This document shows positions 46,626 through 50,529 of a stretch of 50,529 nucleotides of DNA, in pieces. Both the position numbers and the translations under genes were made by a program. The notes under the pieces are model-generated. The model was not told the origin of the DNA. It was given only the letters and a program-made list of their open reading frames with translations, and did not search any database. The DNA lies in NCBI GenBank assembly GCA_016929805.1, contig JAFGIB010000433.1, positions 1-50,529 on the forward strand, written 5' to 3'. The first letter of the stretch is position 1, and each line of letters opens with the position of its first letter. The DNA comes from Deltaproteobacteria bacterium (lineage in GTDB: Bacteria; Myxococcota_A; Polyangia; Polyangiales; JAFGIB01).

Positions 46626-46641
46626 TGGGGCCAAGTTTGCA
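46626..46641 (+). promoter_or_regulatory. Candidate sigma-54 (-24/-12) promoter for the double ATP-grasp gene
   Basis: TGGGGCC-AAGT-TTGCA matches the sigma-54 pattern TGGCACG-N4-TTGCA at the key places: GG at 46627-46628 and GC at 46639-46640, exactly 10 bases apart, with a perfect TTGCA. Transcription would begin near 46652, about 95 bases before the ATG. A gene for a sigma-54 activator lies downstream of the target gene. Chance matches occur in such DNA, so this is a candidate only. Confidence 0.5.
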
Positions 46642-46747
46642 GTCCGGGTCGGAAAAAGGTAAAGAGACTGGTCAGATCGCGCGTTGCTCATTAAAGATAC
46701 CCCCCTAAACCCGCGCGTATCAACTTTTGGAAGGATCGGCCAGTGCC

Positions 46748-48754
46748 ATGCGTATCGCGTTGACCCATAACCTCCGCCTCGCTACCGAGGACAACCCGAA
46801 TAGCGACTCCTCCGAAACCGTATCGGCGATAATCGAATCTCTGCGTGAACTGGGGCATGATGTCGAAGTAATCGAGATATCTGAATCAACGTCTGCTTTG
46901 GTTATCCGATTAGCAGCCTGTAAGCCGGACCTCGTCTTTAATACGGCAAAAACAAGCGGCGGACCCTTGGAAAGGGCTTTCTATCCCGCTCTGTTTAATT
47001 CGCTCAAACTCCCTTTTATCGGGTCGGACGCTCACGTATGTACCCTCACATCAGACAAACATCGCACCATGCAGGTCGCGCTGTCGCACGGTATTAAGAC
47101 ACCCAGGTCTAGGCTTGTATCTAGTATGCATGACCGAGCTATCCGGGAGCTACGCTTTCCATTGATCCTCAATCCGAACTTCACGGGCCTCGCCTCTAAA
47201 GTGCCTATCGATTGCCTGGTTGAAACGCCTCAATTACTCTATCGTCGCCTAATGGAATTAGTTAACCCGTTCCCTGAGGGTATTATCGTGGAGGAACATA
47301 TTCCTGGTCGTGACGTGTCCGTGGTTTACCTGGAGGGTGGTCCATCAATCGAAGCAGGGACTCTTGAACCGGTTTCTTATGAATACGATACGACTCAAAA
47401 ATCCAAATGCAAGAGGGATGTGACCGATCTAGGAGATAAATCGACGACTTTCAACCGGGGTGCGTTCGCGCTTTCCGCCGGGGTCACGGCCGAGCAGAGG
47501 GAAAGGTTGGTCGGGAGCTCAAGAGAGATCATCCGTCTGTTCAACCTGTGCGACGTCGCTCAAATCGATTTTAGGGTGGCAGACAACGGCGAGATCTATT
47601 TTCGCCGAATCGACACGCTCCCGGCATTCGGTGGAATCTCGGTAATATTATCGGCAGAAGGGCATACCGGAGTTACGTCTCTACGAGCGGTCGCAGGCGC
47701 TATAGTCGAAAGCGCGGCCGCGCGCTACCGACTCAAGGATAGAGCGAAAGGGCGGCGGAGGCGGGACAAACGATTAGTCGTCGCTTTAACCTTTAATATT
47801 AAGAAATCTGGTTTGAGGCGGGCACAGGGCGACGACGACGCCGAATTCGATTCCCCGGTTACCATTCGTGCGATCCACGAAGCGCTCGACGCCCTCGGCC
47901 ATAGGGTGGTCGAGCTGGAAGCCGGCTCCTACCTTCCGGGCCTGTTGGCTCAAGCCGGCGTCGATATCGCTTTTAATATCGCGGAGGGCTTCGGCGGCCG
48001 TCACCGAGAATCGCACGTGCCAGCGCTGCTTGAGCTTCTCAATATTCCCTATACGGGCTCGGATCCTACAACGCTTTCGTTGGCTCTGGACAAATCGCTG
48101 GCGAAGCTCGTCGTTAGCCAAGCGGGTTGTCGGACGGCTTCCTTCGTCGTCATGAGCTCCGCTCGGGAAGCGATTCCGGAACAACTCGCGTTTCCGGTCA
48201 TCGTCAAACCCGTGGCCGAAGGAAGCTCGAAAGGCATCAACGCCTCAAGCGTGGTAGAAAAACCGGACGACTTGAGAAAAATCGCCGCGGGCCTCATCGC
48301 CAAGTATCGACAACCAGCTTTAGTTGAGAGTTACCTCCCCGGTCGAGAATTCACCGTCGCTCTGCTGGGAGAAGACCCGCCTCGGGTGCTTCAACCCATG
48401 GAGGTCATCTTTACCAATCCCCAAACCAAGCATCCGATTTACGACTTCTCCACCAAGTTCGAAAACCAGAAAGTCCGATTCGAGGTCCCGGCTGACGTGA
48501 ATAGCGACTTACGTTCCGCGTTGGAAGATGCCGCGACTCGGGCTTTTGCGGCGCTCGGCTGCCGGGACTACGCGCGTATCGATCTGAGGTTGGACGACAG
48601 GGGGCGAGTCAACTTTATCGAATGCAATCCTTTGCCGGGGATCGCGCCGGGTTTTTCGGATTTCTGCGTAATCGCGGAAAAAAGCGGTTTGTCCTATCAC
48701 GACCTTATCCGCGAAATGGTTACACCCTGTATTCGTCGCTGGCGTAAGAACTGA
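46748..48754 (+). CDS. Tandem D-Ala-D-Ala-ligase-like ATP-grasp fusion; first module degenerate
   Basis: The 668-residue protein contains two ligase-like modules, about 1-335 and 343-668. The second has the expected ATP-grasp residues: LDKS (447-450), VKPVAEGSSKGI (486-497) with Lys487, and FIECNPLPG (623-631) with metal-binding Glu625 and Asn627. In the first, the Lys is replaced (ILNPNFTGLA, Asn142), the Gly-Ser loop is gone, and the metal site reads FRRIDTLPA (Arg287, Asp289), so it is probably inactive or regulatory. A C-N ligase forming an amide or peptide bond is expected. The ATG at 46748 is chosen over the upstream TTG at 46727. The gene is divergent from kamA, suggesting beta-lysine as a substrate (inference). 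Confidence 0.8.
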   Translation: MRIALTHNLRLATEDNPNSDSSETVSAIIESLRELGHDVEVIEISESTSALVIRLAACKPDLVFNTAKTSGGPLERAFYPALFNSLKLPFIGSDAHVCTLTSDKHRTMQVALSHGIKTPRSRLVSSMHDRAIRELRFPLILNPNFTGLASKVPIDCLVETPQLLYRRLMELVNPFPEGIIVEEHIPGRDVSVVYLEGGPSIEAGTLEPVSYEYDTTQKSKCKRDVTDLGDKSTTFNRGAFALSAGVTAEQRERLVGSSREIIRLFNLCDVAQIDFRVADNGEIYFRRIDTLPAFGGISVILSAEGHTGVTSLRAVAGAIVESAAARYRLKDRAKGRRRRDKRLVVALTFNIKKSGLRRAQGDDDAEFDSPVTIRAIHEALDALGHRVVELEAGSYLPGLLAQAGVDIAFNIAEGFGGRHRESHVPALLELLNIPYTGSDPTTLSLALDKSLAKLVVSQAGCRTASFVVMSSAREAIPEQLAFPVIVKPVAEGSSKGINASSVVEKPDDLRKIAAGLIAKYRQPALVESYLPGREFTVALLGEDPPRVLQPMEVIFTNPQTKHPIYDFSTKFENQKVRFEVPADVNSDLRSALEDAATRAFAALGCRDYARIDLRLDDRGRVNFIECNPLPGIAPGFSDFCVIAEKSGLSYHDLIREMVTPCIRRWRKN

Positions 48755-48977
48755 CTGGAAATTAGATTCGCTCGCGGCGCAGATGGAGGATTGACCCGAC
48801 GGTCTGACGCGCGAGGCGGCCGCCGCTTGGTTTTTCGCCGCTGAAAAAATGTTTAGCCCGCGTCGCCCGCTGACGCTCGAGGAAGTAGTCGGATGCTTCA
48901 AATTGCACACCTTATTTTGATATATCCGCGCTATCCCGTAGACGCAATTGATTCGATGCGTCATGATTTGGTTTGTC

Positions 48978-50387
48978 ATGAAAGCAAAACATGGCCGCGT
49001 CCTCGTTGTCATCGAAGACCAGACGATACGCGACGAGACGGTTGAACGACTGGCAGGACCACAAAGAACTATTGAAACCGCGTCGGAATGGGGTAGCGCG
49101 ATTGAAATCGTTGAACGCGCACCGCCGGATCTCGTCCTAACCTCCTTCGATCCCGGAGATGTCACGAGCTTTGAGGTACTTAAGCGAATTCGCGCGCTTG
49201 CACCGGACGCAACCTTAGTCGTTATTATAGAGGCGTTGGAAGCATCGAGCGCGGTTTCGGAAGCCATCCGTCGCGGAGCGGACCATTGTTTGACCCGTCC
49301 GATTCGACCCGACGCCGTCGCGGTCTTGCTCGACCGGGCCCTCAAGAAAGCGGTAGCCGCCCGGAAAGGCACGCGCGCGGTTGAGCGTGTCAGCGAGCAT
49401 TTCCATATCGGGCACTTTCAACGAACGATTGGGAGTCACCCGTCGATGCAGCTCTTGCTGCAACGCGCGTTACAGGCCGCCGAGACAAAGGCGACCATAT
49501 TGATCTACGGCGAAACCGGAACCGGCAAAGAGCTAATCGCCTCGGGGATTCACGAGCACTCAAAACGGCGCGAGGGCAATTTCGTAAAGCTCAACTGTGC
49601 TTCTCTGGCCGAAACGATTCTAGAGTCGGAGCTGTTCGGTCACGAAAAAGGTTCCTTTACCGGCGCGTTAGCCCTGCGCCGGGGTAAGTTCGAAATGGCG
49701 GATGGAGGCACCCTTTTTCTCGATGAGGTCAGCGAAATCCCGTCGCCGATACAGGTCAAGCTGTTGCGATTTCTTCAAGACCGCGAATTTGAGCGCGTCG
49801 GCGGAAACCAAACCCTTCGAGTCGATGTCCGGGTGATCGCCGCGAGCAATAAGGATCTGAGCCTGCTCGTCGGCGAGGGACGGTTTCGAGAGGACCTTTA
49901 CTACCGATTGAACGTCGTTCGTCTTGATGTCCCGCCGCTTCGCGCCCGACCGAGCGACATCCCGTTGCTCGCCGAGCACTTCTTGAGGTACTACGCGCGC
50001 GAGCACGACAGGGATATTCGCTCTTTTTCTCGGGCGGCGATCGATGCGTTACTACGTCATCCGTGGCCCGGAAACGTGCGCGCGCTACAGAACGCCGTCG
50101 AACAAGCTGTAGTGATGTGTAAGGGTAAAGAGATCGGTATCGAAGATTTGCCGTTGGTTTCCACCACGCATGAGATCGAGCCCCTCCGCCTGATGATACC
50201 GGGATTAACGCTGGCTGAACTCGAACGGTACGCGATTTTGAAAACCCTCGATGCGGTGAACGGATCAACAACTAAAGCCGCGTCGATTCTTGGGATAAGT
50301 AGAAGAACAATACAGTACCGACTAAAGGAATGGGGGCTGAGTCGCGCCGGCGATTCAAACGAAAAGCTCTATCGTCACTTCTCCTAA
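48978..50387 (+). CDS. Sigma-54-dependent activator with a degenerate receiver domain
   Basis: The 469-residue NtrC-type protein has a receiver-like domain (1-125), an AAA+ sigma-54 interaction domain (about 148-375) and a Fis-type helix-turn-helix (about 425-460, TTKAASILGISRRTIQYRL). The Walker A motif is GETGTGKE (178-185), the sigma-54 loop reads GSFTGA (225-230) in place of GAFTGA, and the Walker B motif is GGTLFLDE. In the receiver the acidic pair is reduced to VIED. The phospho-acceptor position in DLVLTSFD is Ser56, and the usual Lys is Arg in RPIRP, so control by ordinary phosphorylation is unlikely. The ATG at 48978 is chosen; in-frame TTG 48948 and ATG 48963 are alternatives. No histidine kinase is nearby. 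Confidence 0.88.
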   Translation: MKAKHGRVLVVIEDQTIRDETVERLAGPQRTIETASEWGSAIEIVERAPPDLVLTSFDPGDVTSFEVLKRIRALAPDATLVVIIEALEASSAVSEAIRRGADHCLTRPIRPDAVAVLLDRALKKAVAARKGTRAVERVSEHFHIGHFQRTIGSHPSMQLLLQRALQAAETKATILIYGETGTGKELIASGIHEHSKRREGNFVKLNCASLAETILESELFGHEKGSFTGALALRRGKFEMADGGTLFLDEVSEIPSPIQVKLLRFLQDREFERVGGNQTLRVDVRVIAASNKDLSLLVGEGRFREDLYYRLNVVRLDVPPLRARPSDIPLLAEHFLRYYAREHDRDIRSFSRAAIDALLRHPWPGNVRALQNAVEQAVVMCKGKEIGIEDLPLVSTTHEIEPLRLMIPGLTLAELERYAILKTLDAVNGSTTKAASILGISRRTIQYRLKEWGLSRAGDSNEKLYRHFS

Positions 50388-50422
50388 CCCAACTGGGTAG
50401 AGCGAACGGCGACCTAAATACA

Positions 50423-50529
50423 CCTTAACGTTGCAAAAACTCAGTCGGCGTAAACCGCTTTCGCTCGCGAAAAAGCGCACGAACTAAGCGCGTGCTCACT
50501 TTTTTTGAACCTCACTTAGGGTGCACTAA
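50423..50529. mobile_element. CCTTAACG hairpin element, copy 3 (cut by window end)
   Basis: The left half of the element is present: CCTTAACGTTGCAAAAAC, then GTCGGCGTAAA, GCGTGCTCACTTTTTTTG and ACCTCACTTAGGGTGCACTAA, closely following copy 1. The window ends just past the expected hairpin tip. It starts 35 bases after the sigma-54 activator stop and may act as its terminator region. Confidence 0.8.

Noticed and set aside
48509..49372. 287-codon minus-strand frame across the ATP-grasp end and the regulator start
   Set aside because: Antisense to two well-supported genes and composed of Ser/Arg/Ala-rich shadow sequence.

Overview
The window looks like chromosomal DNA of a Gram-negative bacterium of moderate GC content. 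TonB-type and lipoprotein genes imply an outer membrane, and there is a quinone-linked PyrD and a sigma-54 activator. The gene style (a giant TPR protein, a Gly-Thr-rich lipoprotein, and a zinc-ribbon protein with repeated TMIG-like motifs) recalls Myxococcota or other former Deltaproteobacteria. That placement is inference from gene style, not a phylogeny. No rRNA, tRNA, CRISPR array or phage module was recognised.

Layout. Positions 1-5500 hold a dispersed repeat, an array of CCAATTCA octamers, a polytopic membrane protein, two different inverted-repeat elements, typA, a decayed transposase and a small helical protein. From 5565 to 17741 (minus strand) lie a class IV PLP aminotransferase and one 11.2 kb gene for a 3,734-residue protein built almost wholly of 72-residue paired-helix (TPR-like) units. 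From 18601 to 22916 (minus) is a fatty-acid operon, rpmF-fabH-fabG-acpP-fabF-rpiB, without the plsX and fabD genes often found in such clusters. From 23176 to 28313 (minus) is rlmN followed by three envelope genes: an anchored secreted protein, a TonB-like protein and a lipoprotein. From 28563 to 33984 (plus) are a Gly-rich lipoprotein with its terminator, a 143-bp inverted-repeat element, a GT-C-like membrane protein and a membrane-embedded spermidine-synthase-like protein. From 33971 to 43881 (minus) are housekeeping genes: tsaC, purD, tgt-queA (queuosine), a zinc-ribbon membrane protein, dapB-dapA with an Lrp-type regulator, and pyrD. After a membrane protein on the plus strand comes the most unusual locus, 45125-50387.

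The 45-50 kb locus. A lysine 2,3-aminomutase (KamA) that keeps both lysine-recognising Asp residues is divergent from a fusion of two D-Ala-D-Ala-ligase-like ATP-grasp modules, the first of which has lost key residues. Upstream of the fusion is a good -24/-12 (sigma-54) promoter match. Downstream, on the same strand, is a sigma-54 activator whose receiver domain lacks the phospho-acceptor Asp. A testable reading is a sigma-54-controlled pathway that makes beta-lysine and ligates it, with lysine precursors from the nearby dapA/dapB genes.

Mobile DNA is represented by small non-coding elements. One family, with CCTTAACG termini and long-hairpin structure, occurs at three places, one of them touching the tgt stop codon. 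There are two further, different inverted-repeat elements, and a 44-bp dispersed repeat with three copies.
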